DNA of 64,000 bases. Origin: Rhopalosiphum padi (lineage: Eukaryota; Arthropoda; Insecta; Hemiptera; Aphididae). Of this stretch, positions 1 to 13,800 are shown in pieces (position 1 is the first letter of the stretch; every line of letters begins with the position of its first letter). The position numbers were made by a program, and so were the translations under genes. The DNA lies in NCBI RefSeq assembly GCF_020882245.1, contig NC_083600.1, forward strand, positions 13,082,001-13,146,000, written 5' to 3'. The notes under the pieces were generated by a model, which was not told the origin of the DNA, ran no database searches, and was given only the letters and a program-made list of their open reading frames with translations.

Positions 1-1377
1 TGCGAGCACATAATAATAATAATAATAATAATAAAAAAAGAAAAACACGAAATTAAACTACCAGTATCCGGACACCATCTCAGCGCGCAGAGACCTGGCC
101 ACAAATAAGTAGCTCGGTGTTACGTGTTCCACACGATTTTAATTTTAATTCCGTGTATAATAATTATTTGAGTTTGAAAAAAAATCTATATACACTAACC
201 AATCCGCCGCGCGCAGAGATAATAATAATCTGTATGCCCCACAGACTGGTTCAGACGTATTATTAAAGACCCATAATCTTGCGTGAGTCTTAGAACATTA
301 AAAACGTCGTATATATATAATATACAGTACACACACACACACAAACACACATATACGGCCGACTGAAGCGGTGTGGATCCTGTCTTCAGCCCTCTCTTGT
401 ATACAGTCACGTTGTTAACCGGCCGGCGGTTTATGGGTATGTTAATAATATTAATAATACGATTATTATTATACATGTACACGACAAGACTCTTAAAAAC
501 ATAATAGTGTAACTCAATTCTACCACGAGCCACTGTTCGAATATAATGATTGATTATCGCATTTTTATCAATATTTTTATTCATGTTAGTAAAAAGTACA
601 TAATAACATATAATATTCGATAATCTATAAAAAAAAATGATGATGATATAATATTGTACGACTGTTATGAGTGTTTAAAATGTATATACGTACGTCGTTT
701 TGTAGATTTATTTATTCGGAAGCATATTTTATATTATAGCAGTATTGAAAATTGAAATGTATAATAAACGCTATAAATACAATATTTTTATTTAAAGATA
801 TTAAAATTGCATGTGTTTTAAAATTAAAGTTTTTTTTATTGGTATTTGTATGGTTTATTCAAGAATTCAATTTATAATATTCAATTTGTAAATCAAAAAT
901 TCATATCTGAGGGAAAGAGAGAAGAAATTGTTATCGATAACAGTTAAAAGCCAAATTTAAATAATACTTCACCGGAAATAATGACTATATACTATAATAA
1001 ACGATTTTAATAGGTGTATAATATTTGGTGAAAAAAATCTGTCGTGAACAATTTTATGTGTTGGATCGTGTATGAGACGTCATTATAATAAGAGGTCAAT
1101 GGTCTGGTTTTATTGGCCTTCTATAGTGGCCGAACTGGGTAATTTATGCTCTACTGCAGACTATATATACGTATAATATACATATAATATTACTATTGAA
1201 TATCATACGTACCTACCTAATAAACATCGTTTAGCGAGCATCGAAAACAAAATGTCGTATTTCGATGGAAAATTTGTTTTACTATTATTTCCCGTGGATT
1301 CTAATAATTTTATGTGGATAAAATATAAAAATAATAAATGTTTTTTAATTAAAAATAAAAACGCTAAGTCAGTTTAC
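1..1377 (-). other. Intron 5 (5' part), continuing off the left edge
   Basis: The region starts at the donor GTAAAC (1377-1372) and I found no further finger-encoding exon in it on the minus strand. It is AT-rich, with a short AAT microsatellite at about 12-33 and a short CA run near 330-350. A 129-codon minus-strand open frame at 195-584 is rich in Asn, Ile and Tyr and contains a CA-repeat-derived Cys/Val stretch, so I treat it as chance. Confidence 0.7.
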
Positions 1378-1547
1378 CTTGATGTGAGTCATTCGGTGAT
1401 AATAGAGATTAGAACTGGCTGTGAATCGTTTTCCGCAGACTCCGCACTGGTGCGGTTTTTCGCCGCTGTGGATTCGCCGGTGAGTGTTCAACGAGCTCGA
1501 TGTCGAAAAACCTTTGTTACACACTGCGCATACATGTGGCTTTTCAC
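1378..1547 (-). CDS. Coding exon 5: zinc fingers 2 and 3
   Basis: This exon encodes residues 276-331, starting EKPHVCAVCNKGF and ending YYHRMTHIK. Two complete C2H2 fingers are visible, with ligands C281, C284, H297, H301 and C309, C312, H325, H329. They are separated by the linker SGEKPH, close to the TGEKP consensus that marks tandem DNA-binding fingers. Conserved hydrophobic positions F288/L294 and F316/L322 are present. The acceptor is CTCATGCAG and the exon ends on a whole codon at AAG|GTAAAC. Reading through that donor meets a stop after two codons, so the donor is very likely used and the protein should continue with more fingers to the left of the window. Confidence 0.94.
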
Positions 1548-4500
1548 CTGCATGAGAAAACGTTAGTTTTAAAACAATAGTTATACGGAAAAAAATTTTG
1601 CATCATATTTAGGTATGATATTTTATATTTTTATACGATATGTTATATCGGCGCGTAAATGTCCACGCGATGATAGACTTTGATCCGATCGGCGGGCCGT
1701 GAGAATCGAATGTAAGAGGAGTGAGATGAGTAAAAAAAATAAAATAATAAAAATAATAAGAAGAAAACATCATCATTTGATCTCAAAAAATAGCTACACG
1801 GAGAGCCTTATATTGCGAACGTATATTATCGTAATCGATGTTTATGAACCAGTCGTAGTATTATTATATACGCGCGTAGCCAGAGTTGCTGCTGCAATAT
1901 AAACTTTCTGCAACAGCTTTTTGCTTTTTTTTTTCAATTGAAAGCGAAATTATCTTCACATCACATTTATTGATATACGTTAGATTATTACGTTAAATGT
2001 ACATCAATAATGATTTATACACATAATAATGTGGCATTTTATGGAAATATATTATTATTATTTTATATATACATATAATAATAATATAATATATAGTATA
2101 TATGTTAATATTGTGGTTGGAATATCACGAATACCATATCTCTCTGTTGTACCGGTAAAATATACATAACAGTATAATATATATGTCTAATATAATACAT
2201 TTATGTACATATTGTACTGTGTGTGTATGTTTGTAAATTATCTTAGAAACATCACTAGGGTGACATTTTGTGGCCAGTTTAAAACGGTTTTCATATTACA
2301 GAATATGGAAATAATGGATTGGAAAAATGAATAAATGTCATTTTATCTTGTGCGATTTATAAGTATGACATTTATACATGCGTTTAATGAATATGAAAAT
2401 TAAATACATTTATTACACAAAGTATAAAGAAATCTAATGGTAATAGAGTCAAATTTAGCAGCTGCAAATTGCGATTCAGATATTTCGGAATGTCACAAAG
2501 GGAAAATGAAAACCATGTAGGCAAATTATTGCAAAATCACAAAAAATTGACGCGTTAAATTAGTGTAGCCGTATTTAAGTTAAATAAACTACTCAGTACT
2601 ACATAATGATTTCTATGAACGTACCGGTGTGAGTACGCATGTGTCTCTTGAGCAATGACGGTCGATCGAAAGCTTTACGGCAAACCTCGCACGGCAGAAG
2701 GGTGCGCTCGCCGCGAAATGGTCTCGGTTTTACTGGAGTTGTGTTACACACGATCATATTCACGTTGTGGTCTAGCGATGCTGTGTCGCCGGACAAAGAG
2801 TTGGCTGAAGACGATTCACCGGACAGTGATTTGCGTTCGTCCGTATCAAGTCCGCTGGGTGGAGAAGATGCTGACGACGCGGAAGATGTACCAAATGCCC
2901 GAGAAAGTAACGACATGGATAGATCTAACGGTGAATCTAGAAATAAAAATTGAATGATATATTATATTTTACATTAATAATCCAAAAATATCTGATGATA
3001 TATTAAATATACTATATAGTATTAGGTACTATAAGTTTTTCGAGTGACTATTGTGTATGTGTGCTGTAATAGACACCAATATGTGAATGAGTGAATAGTT
3101 TTGCTTTTCAAATTTCAGTTTTTAATTGTTTCTATAAACGCGTAATATAGTCTTAATGACAACACACAATTTGCTTATTACGCGGATCAACCAAATTGAA
3201 AGACAATGTATTACACGTCTATACTTACAAAATATAAAAAAGAGAGTAAATTTAAATGTTGTTTTTGTTCTCTCCGGCAATAAGATTTTGTAAAATAGAC
3301 TTTGTGCTTGAATATATTTAGATTAGATTCGACGCGCGTCATTATTAAAATATATTGTTATTAGGTAGGTATATCTACGCAATAACAATATAGGTTTAGA
3401 TACATTTTCCGTGATTACGACGACGTGAATATTATTATACCATGGTCGATGATATTATTATTATTATTATTATACCGTGCGGACTAAAGCAAAAGCCACC
3501 GTGATCTCGTCTGTCGTTATAGTTCCAATTAAAACGATAATCTCGCCAAGTCGATCGTCTATATTCTACTGCTTATTATTATTACTCTTTACATACATTA
3601 TATAGGTACGTACGGCGTACGAGAGTCAATTTATATTCGTATTTGGATGGAAACGGTTCGTGTCGCGTCCCGTACGCGTAGATACGGGATTCGATATACG
3701 CACTTTCACGTCGTCGATACGTCCGCGTCTGCCGGAGGAGTATATTTTTTCGATATCTAGGTGGATGGGTTAGTCCTCCGTGACAAAATCAGGCCACTGA
3801 TTCGGTAGACAATTTGTCGATTATTTCCGTTTTGAATAGGCGTATACGTTATTCCGCCTTATAACCATACAATACTATTATGTAAGGCAACTGTTGCGTC
3901 TGGTGATCACAGTGCAAATATATTATATAGAAGAGGTTAGGTTAGATATCCGCGCTCTATCAAATCATCTGTTGTTCCCGAAAACTGTATTTATACTGCT
4001 ACGATAACGGAACTGTCCAGTGTCCATCACGAGTTGCGATACGCGTTCGTCGAATTAATGACATTTCCAGTCCACTTCCCACAAAACATACGTTCGAATG
4101 CACTGCAGTGGCCGACAGTCTTCAGATTTGCAGTGGTCTTAGAGATGAACGCACGACCATTGCTGAACAATGTATTTGTGGTGGCGATAGAATCGATAGA
4201 TACAACTACAAATATTTTGGTTTAACATATTATAAAAACATACTGACGGTCGATTATTATAGTAGCCTATTAATATTCAATAGTACATAATACCTATGAT
4301 AGTGACGATAACATTTATATATTAGAATATTATAATAATGACACATCGTCTTACTCGAACAACCCTACCATATAATGATTTATAATCGTACGTGACGCGC
4401 GTATTCGTGTGCGACTATATTATATTATTATTTTTTATAATATTTCATTTTTCATGTTATTATATTTTTTCCGAATCATACTTGGAAAACGCAAGTAATA

Positions 4501-7500
4501 TAGCAGCGGAGCACCTGTAAAAAATAGAACATAAAAAACATATTCATGCTCCTAGATCAGGAGGTAGGTACTATATAATGTAAATGAATATTATTATAAC
4601 TACGTGGTATACATAACTATATAATATTAATATTTAATATTATCATTTTATCATTTTATGACGGGTGTGCGTATACTGAATGGTTTATTGGTGTTGCATT
4701 GTTTCCACGAAATCTTTTATCAAACATTACCAACAACAAAAAAACAAATTTTTCTCAAAATACCACATACACAAAAAGATATTTTTGTTTTTACAAGATT
4801 TTGTTCTCTCCAAGCATGATAAGAAAAAACAATTTTCGTAAATCTTCATTCTTCAGGATTTTGGTCGGTGATGGCAATTATTTAGGTGATTTGTCGATTT
4901 TCTGAGATGAAATATTGCATGCTTATGCATCCCGTATAATATGTTATACTTTATATAATGTAGATACGCCGCGCGATTTTTCTCCGTCTCAGTGTCGCGT
5001 GACGACCACCGCGCATATTATAATACACCTATATAGGTATGTGTGCATATACCTATTTGCCCGCACACGCGCACACACATACACACACACACACACATAC
5101 ACACGCATATATATATATATATATATATATACAAGTACATTGAAGAGACGGACGCAAATCAAGTCCGTGTCACCATCTCGGAGAAACAAGCGGGTCGGGG
5201 GATGAGAAGAGCCGAGGACAATACCCGCGCTCGACGACGATCGGGCGGTGGCGGCCAAACAATAGAAGGACGTGCCGCTACCGTTTGGAAGTGAGTACCG
5301 CCTCAGCCACGGGGTATAGGTACATAGGTACGCAAGTACGCGTATATATGTATAATAGTGTCTACCGTACATATATATAATAATAATAACACTCGTGTAT
5401 ATATATATATATATATTGTCGCCGCTGTACAATCACCAATAGCCACCAGAACAATGGACAAACCGTACGCATTATTATACAACGATATTGGTCTTTGGAC
5501 ATGTACGTATATGTGTTCGAGTGTAAGCGTATGTGCGCGTATCGACCGTATTCATTCTCTGTTTTTTCCTTACTATATTATATTATTATATATTATGCTC
5601 TCACGATATACACGCGTATATCATTCAGGGTTCTGCGTAGTTATATATATTTTTCATTTCGTCTCCGTAATTTCACTCACACGTCTTATGAGCACCGGAG
5701 TTATGATAATAATATAATAATTATTATATTGGACAAGTTTATGGACTGCACATGCCAATGACTAGGTAGGGTCCGCGAATTATAAATTCGATGCAGAGGC
5801 CTATCGTTATTGTTGTATATGCGTGTATATGTACCATTTTTATATCGTGTATAGTTGTAAGTGTACACGCATACAACATTATTAAGAAAACCCAACGCAA
5901 CAGATATATGTGTTTACGTTTTGTGCCGTCCGGCATAGCATATTTAATACATATATAAATAATATAATTATTAGTATATAATATAATGGTAATATAATAT
6001 AATATTATGCATCAAGCCGATAAACGCATTATTATACTGCAATAACGTTGCAGTGTCGCATTTTTTTTTATTCACACGCCGCTCGAGGCCGTTTTACGCG
6101 GTATTAATTTATTCAAGTAGCCGTAAACAGGACGACGTACATATCGACGTATCGTTGTAATATTATAATACAACATATTGTATGGTATCGGCGTATAAGG
6201 CTAGGGACAAGGTCACTCCGTGTCAATCTCTGGGCCCACGCCGCATCGACTCAAAAACGTCCGCGAGCGACCTCGTTCGTTCGAAACAATAGTTTTATGA
6301 TTGTCGCATCACATTACACGGAATCAGCGGGATTATTCAATACTTAAACATTTTTGATGAACCAAAATATAAAATGGAAATTGAACGTAGAATTTTAGGT
6401 GGTTGCGCTCGTTTTTAATATGGTATGCACAGGTATTCATGACGATAGAACAATGATCCCTTCAAAGGATTAAAGCAAACAAATATGTAAATTAATTTAA
6501 AAAAAGTAGTTATGTTCGTTGTTATAATGGTGATGTACCTACCCACCAAAAAATGTACGTAAATCATCGACCACATTAAGTTTTATACAAAATTAAACAA
6601 TTTAACAAACTTTTTTCAAAGATGGGTAAACAATCAAAATAATGTATTATGTCAATATCATTGAGAAATCGAAAATTTAAATAGGAAAATAGGAAAAAAT
6701 AAAGTAAGAGAAGTTAATATAATAGGTATATTAAGTATAATATACACATAAAATTAATAAAGACATTAGAATAGTACCAATAAATAATATATGTGTATTA
6801 CCATAACCTAAGTAAAAAAAGACGTATATGTAAGAAAATAAATAAAGTAGTAAAAAAAAGAATATATTGTGATTTTGACAATCGAAATTATAATTATTGA
6901 AGTTCATTTTTTAACTTTTAAATCATACAATTTTTGTTAAATTTAATAGGAAAAAAATTGCTCAAAACCGTTGGTATAATGAAACAAGTATATTAGTTGC
7001 ACGTTTGTTAATTATATCATAAGCTGTAGTATATAGATTATATGGATACACGTAATTAACGAAATCGTTTCGTAACGTCGTGAGCGCGTATCATCGACAT
7101 AGGTACTATAATAGAAATGTAGGCGTATGCATAGAGTATATACTCATATGTGTTTATTAACAAGTATTATAATATGGTATATCGCATCAAATAATGTGAT
7201 ATATATTATCCATTTTAACAATGTTACAGAGGATAGTCGATCTAAAAACGGTTTCGTATAATACTGACGATCGTCGAACGCGATTCGCCGCGGCTGTATA
7301 TAATATAATGCTATTATTTCGTGTGTTTGTCGACGTATATATATATATAGTATTTCACAACATCTCGCATCTCGAGCAGCTATTATAATATTATAGTTTG
7401 TCGGCCGTTTTTCCGCCAGTCTCGCGGACACGAGCATGAACCCCTCCTCCGCCAGTCACCAAACGTAATTAGCCGGTCGAACTGTTCGGGAGCCAAGACG

Positions 7501-10500
7501 ACCGTCGATGTGGTGCGTGAATGAGGGGAGTGGGTGTTGGGAGGGAAATAGTAATGCATTGTTGATGCGGACGCGGCTCGTGCGTGCCTAATGTACACGC
7601 TTGTTAGATTCGGCCCCGCGAGAGGAGAGATAAATGAAAAAAAATAGGTACACACGTATAACGCACACGGTTGAAGGCGCACACCACTCTTGTTTACAAT
7701 AGTCGATAGTATAATCGCGCTGTATGTGTGTGTGTGTGTGTGTGTGCGTGTGTGTGTAATATGAGTATAATATTATACAGAGTGGATGTGTAATTCTTCC
7801 CATCGTCGAGCACAGTGACCGAGTGACGATGGCGGTGAAGGAAGAGGAGAATGAATGAGGAGATTAACCCGCGAGTCCTGTGGCGGCGAACGATCGCGCG
7901 CGGATCTAGCGGGATGGTGCGGTGGCACGAGGAACGCGTTGCCACTGATTTCGTGTCGAGATTTAGAGATTGACGAAACGAGGTGTTATCCCGAGACAAT
8001 GGCCCGGCCGACGAAGTGTGCCCCGCGCATTTGTGGGTCATTATTGCAGACGTCACGTTTTGAAATTGAAAGGAGAACTCGACTCCTTATTGCAGTGACT
8101 TTTTGGACGGGACCGTTCTTCTTTTGTGAGGCGGCCAACCCGATTCCTTTCAGCGGGAAAAAACACTGTTGGACCGACACGCTGCGGACGTTCGCGTATA
8201 GATCTCCGGAACGCGCGTGCGTTTCTTCGATTTTTTTTCACTCTACGTATATTATATATGTTGAACGTATAATAATATTATTGTTGCGTACAGTATTCAC
8301 GTGAACTTGATTCACGACGATCGTCACAATAGCTGCCTGCCGTGTCAGCCGGTCTTTCGGGACACAGGAAGCTGCGCAGAATGAATAAAGTTATAAATTT
8401 CTCTCTCAATGCTCGCGTGTATCTAAATTGTCAGTTTCAAATACAGTAGCTACGTAATATCATATCGATTTGACTTGACTCATGATTTGCCTATTACGGA
8501 AATTGTCGTTACAATTCAATCCATGGTATCAAATAATATAGTTTATTATTATTATTATTATAAAATTTTGATTTATTTTGGTTGTTTACGCTTAATCCCA
8601 TTCCCACTGCTATTTTGCATTAACATTTTCAAATTTATATTATTATTATTAATAATAATAAGATCACTGTACAGCGGCGACGATAAATTATTTCTACTAA
8701 ACTAGAATGTAATAGAAGATCGCTGGCATCCGGATACTTGCAGCAATTTGTACAAGGTGAAACGTTTTTATAAAGTAATTACTATTGGGAACGGATGAAA
8801 AATAATATCTTTATAGGTAATGGTGATTATTTGAAGAACTGTCATTTCTTCTTTAAGAGCTCTGTAATTTTAATTGGACCGACACATTCGACGTGTGCAA
8901 CCGCGTACACATATAAATACTTTATATCAATATATGTATGAATAATATATACATATATAATAGGTATAAATATAATAGGTATAGGTGTAAATATATATTA
9001 CATATTATATGAATTCTTGAGTCACAAACTAAGCGTGTTGTATATGTGTATAATAGTGGTAGCGACATGACTTTCTACCGCGGACGGATAATCGCGCAGC
9101 AGGTGGTGTTGTGTATTATTGACGGTTCGAAATAATATCATATAGGAATCGTATAAATTACACCGCCGATGATTTGTATGTCATTACTATTATTATTAAT
9201 ATTATACGAGTATGACAAAACGTGCCGTGGCCAACATGCATAACGATTACGACGTGCGGTGGAGATGAGTCTAATTCTAATACATTGCAAGAACGCCAAG
9301 AACGAATACACGCTGCACTCGTGACAAGCGATCTTTTCGATCGAAAAATTAAATCGTAACCCGGTCGCGCGTAACACGGTAAGCGCAAAGTCCCCGACCA
9401 GCTATTATACATACATACTTTGGCTTAGGTATCGATAAATCACGCTATATATCGACGATCGTACGCCGGAGTGTATAGACACTTGACGACGTCCGGTTGT
9501 TGTTTGCGGGTGGTGGTAGCGGTGGAGGTTGTGGTGGGGTGTAATGGCGCGGACGACGACCATTGTGGTGGACTACGACGAGCAACGAGACAATTGCATT
9601 TAATGTACGAATAAAATGCAAAAATGCATCGCGTGCATCAATCGGACCGCTCCGCTGGGGCTGCTGCCGGCTGGTTATAATGGCGGAGTCGTGTCACCGG
9701 ACGGAATGCACCGAATTGTCGGCCCCGTCGCCGCCGCGTCACCTTGGCGATATTATATATTGTGGCGGCCGCCAGAGATAAATATGGCATTCCGGCGGGG
9801 TCCCCCTCGGGTCTCAAAGGCGCCGACGATCCCATTGTTTTCCGCCGCCGCCGGTGTTCGTTTATTCGTCTATATGTGCGCGTACACATAATATAAAACT
9901 ATGCGTATCTCCGTAGTTATAAGTATAGGTACCTCACTATACGCATTTATAAATATATATATATATATATTTATGTATATGTGTATTGCGATCCCGATGT
10001 AATTATTGTCGTCGTCGCCGCCGCCGCCGCCGTTCACGTATAATATATTATCATAATAATACTTCCGACCGGCTTCTGTTTGTCCGCGCGCGCGTAAAAC
10101 CACCGACGGGCGCGATCCCGCGCAAAGGACCGCCGCGGTTCAATTAGTCGGCCATTTGCATATATTACATTACTATTATTATACATGGTATATACCGACT
10201 TCAATTACCGGCAATCGCAATTCGCTTGTTCCCGCCACCGCGCCGCCATACGAACACTCGTACGCGGCCGACGTAATTTTTTTTATCTAGATCGGTCTGA
10301 CGCCGAACCCAGATCGTTTCGAGTGCGCGTGCGCGTGCGTGAACGACGCCAATTCCGAAAATCGAAAATTCTCCCTGCGATATCGAGATCGTATCTCCAC
10401 GCGCGTGCGCGCTCGGGATCGCCTGCCGACGGTGGACCACCGTTTTTATGTTTAATATCGATCCGCACGTTATGATAGGTAGGGATATGTACACGTATAA

Positions 10501-10850
10501 TAATAATATATCGCATTATAATATCGAACAGCCCGTCGCGCTCTCGATCGCGTGACGCCCGGGCACAACAGTTGCTCGTTCCTGGTCGTAAAAATTCTAG
10601 AAACGTGATAGCATCGTGCACTCGTAGTATTATTGCATGTAATAGATGTCATTGAAACAACAATAATTTTAAATCAACGATTTAATATAAAGTATAGGAG
10701 ACACCTATATGTAAGAACAACGTGAAACAATAATAAGCCTCGAATAGTCGAACAGATATTTCGAATTCTATCGATAAAATGATGTATTCTAATCAAAACG
10801 CTCACTGAATCAGGCGAATAAACTATTAGCTATTTAATGGATCATTGGCG

Positions 10851-10885
<35 letters not shown>

Positions 10886-13800
10886 CGATTATACGAAAAA
10901 TGTCCATACAAAAGTTTACGAGAAAAACTTACGGGAAAAACACGATCGATTAAACATTGCAAATACCGTCGGCCTTATCGGAAGGTCAAGAATTCACGTT
11001 GCGATTTTCGCCGCTTTCGGAACGTCTATCTCGTTGGTATCGACTTGAAGTCAGCGATAGCGGTTCGCGTTAAAATAACAATTATATAAACACAGCTGGC
11101 GTTATCGACTATCATCGGCATGCGCATGACTCAGGAGACACACGCGCGACAACGTCTGTACTATCTAGGCCTCGCAAGAATTCAATCTACGACAGGGATA
11201 TTATTGGCAACAACGATAGTAATGATTATAGAAATAATTATAATTTAGAAACTTACCTTCCAGAATTGTGTCCATCGTGCGTCTGTATAGAGTGTTTCTT
11301 AAGTAGTGGACGGCAGGCATGAAGAATATCTCTTCAGGTCGCTCCGGCAGGTAATGTACGACCAACTCCGTGTTGGCGGGTATATTTTTTATCACTTCGT
11401 ACATAGGTTCACCTATTTAGGAAAAACAAAATAATAATCATGAAAAAACAACTGCAATGAAATGCACGACGATTCTCGGTCTCTGTTCACTACACGCGCG
11501 AGCTCTCGATTCGACCATAAATCCACACACGGTGTTAAATCCCGAACAGGTTCGGCAAGATACCCGAATATAATCGCGTAATCGTCGTGAATAAAAATAA
11601 ATAATAATAAAAACGTATTTCGGTGAAATAAAAACATATATATCGAACCGGTTGTTGATGTGTGTACCTTTTATTTTGGTTCCCAATACGTTGACATGTT
11701 GTTCGGAATGGTGCTGCGTGATTTTCAAAAACCGGACCCAATTACAATAACGCACTCGGAGTCTGTTCACCTCGGTCACCTGGTCGTAGCAACCGAATCT
11801 GTGCCTTATCTGAAACAATCGAAACACACACGTATATGGTTAGGTTCGTGAACGAAATACATATTATAAGAAGCTGGTCCGATCAAATTTATTCGTTAGG
11901 ATAGCGATTATATGTATTATATAATATATATATATATATTATACAAAGTTTATGTGCTCTGTATTTGCCACTCGGTTTAGAGTCAAGACCTTGCTATAAC
12001 TATTATAAAACGTTTAAATCTATTATATCGAGTTAGCTGAAAATTAAAACCTTTTAAAAGATTTATTAATTTATAAATTAATTAATAAAAATAGCAAAAA
12101 ATGTAGTAGCTGTAGTAACAAAAATAAAAAATAATAATCATAATACACTATTGATCTTGTAGGTTAAATCGTTCTTATGTTTATATATAATGGAAATGCA
12201 CATAATATAAGAGATTTGTTAATGAGTTTCAAATGTATTTTCAATCGTTTATTAGACGCAGTTCGACGCTTATCGAAAACTTTATTGATTGTGTTGTGGT
12301 ATAAACCAATATAATACGTACGAGTATGGAGTATACATTATTAATGTATACATTTATGTGTGTAGAAATTAATATTGCATTTGTCTCGTAATTGTTTTTC
12401 TCGATAAATCTTCCATTATACGAGGTAAAAACATATAACGACGATATGACGGTGAATAATTTCTTTTAGAAATACGTTCAACAAATCTAGTGGTTTTTTT
12501 TTTTTATATAATTGGCTGACTAATAATTTACAGCGACCGACCATTCGATGAAACGATACATTTGCCGACAGTGTTTACCCCATGTACGCGCGAGCTCTGG
12601 TGTGTGTATGTTGGGTGTGAATGTGCAATTATAACGGACTAGCGACAAAATATGCAGTGCGGTATACTTGAAGCGACGGGGCGTTGTATATGTACGAAAA
12701 GAAAAAAACATATTATAGGATTTCTTGAATATATTTTTCTTGTTTGTCAGTTTACGTTTGGTTTTTTTCCCTACAACAACGTCTAAATAGTAATTACAAA
12801 GCGATTTTAAGCTTGCACTGTAACTCAACGGACAAAGTGTGCAGCGCACGCTAACAATTAATAGCCAATTAATTAACACGTATGCTGCACACGATGATCA
12901 TTATCTACAGCGAGATAATAAACCGATAATTTATAACCCAGAACAACTGATACGCCATTAAACTTGCGGTTATCCTATCTCGGCGAGTTTGTAGATAGGA
13001 CGGATAGTTAAGTGCACGTGAATAACACTATAACATGTATATATATTATATATATATATATATAAATATACAGTTATTATATTGTATGTTGTATATTGTA
13101 TGCGCCAAAATCATTTATTTAAAATATTGGTGAGTATTAAGTATATCATCGTGTAACTTTATAATTTAGTGGCTGACGAAGTCTTATAATAGTAATATTA
13201 TGAGAATGCACATGAAGAAACCATACAAACGTAACACGAGGTTAAATTATAATTAAAAAAAAGAAATGAAATAAAACCTAATAAACCACACGAACATATG
13301 ACGATGGCGATAATATCATTCTATAACATATTACGGATACATAGCTTTGGATAACGCATATAAATATTAAATTATTTCACCAGATATTATTCGATCCGAT
13401 TACTGCGTATTAATATATACACTAGTGCACCCTATAATAATATTACGATATATATGCCTAACATCCAGCAGTAGTTGACAAATTATATTGCAAGTTCGAG
13501 ATGGCATCGACGATGACTATTATTTGAAACGGTATAATATTACAAATAAGTTTTTTATTATTGTTAAAAATCTAAGTAAATTATTTGAAATGAGTTATTT
13601 TATGTTGCTGTAGATAAAATTAGACAGGGACACTGTTAGATTAAGTTAGGTTATCTAATAATACACATTGATGCATCATGCATGATGGTTTAGTATAGAC
13701 ATGCTTTGTGTGTGTTCTTTCCATATGTATGATATAGTCATATAGATGTCATATCTATAAGTGTGTTAGTGTGTAATATTTCAACTAATACTGAACATTA

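Larger units (their letters stand above)
2937..11256 (-). other. Intron 3 of the PRDM gene (8.3 kb)
   Basis: This intron joins the end of the PR domain to the PLDLS exon. Its borders are GTAAGT at 11256-11251 and TTTATTTCTAG ending at 2937. Most of it is AT-rich simple sequence. Two GC-richer stretches stand out, about 7400-8400 and 9450-10600, each with many CpGs and no convincing coding frame. They are listed separately. No nested gene was recognised on either strand. Confidence 0.8.

Noticed and set aside
195..584. 129-codon minus-strand open frame
   Set aside because: It is low-complexity Asn/Ile/Tyr sequence plus a CA-repeat-derived segment, with no domain and no exon borders.
2639..2957. 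Two plus-strand open frames of about 100 codons
   Set aside because: They are shadows of the finger-1 exon on the opposite strand, where zinc ligands and splice sites are clear.
7855..8304. 149-codon plus-strand open frame
   Set aside because: The Arg/Cys-rich composition fits GC-rich non-coding DNA. It has no domain, and frames on the other strand overlap it.
11438..11667. Minus-strand extension of exon 2 into intron 2
   Set aside because: A donor at 11667 and a phase-matched acceptor at 11413 restore the PR domain. The read-through protein diverges from the family immediately.
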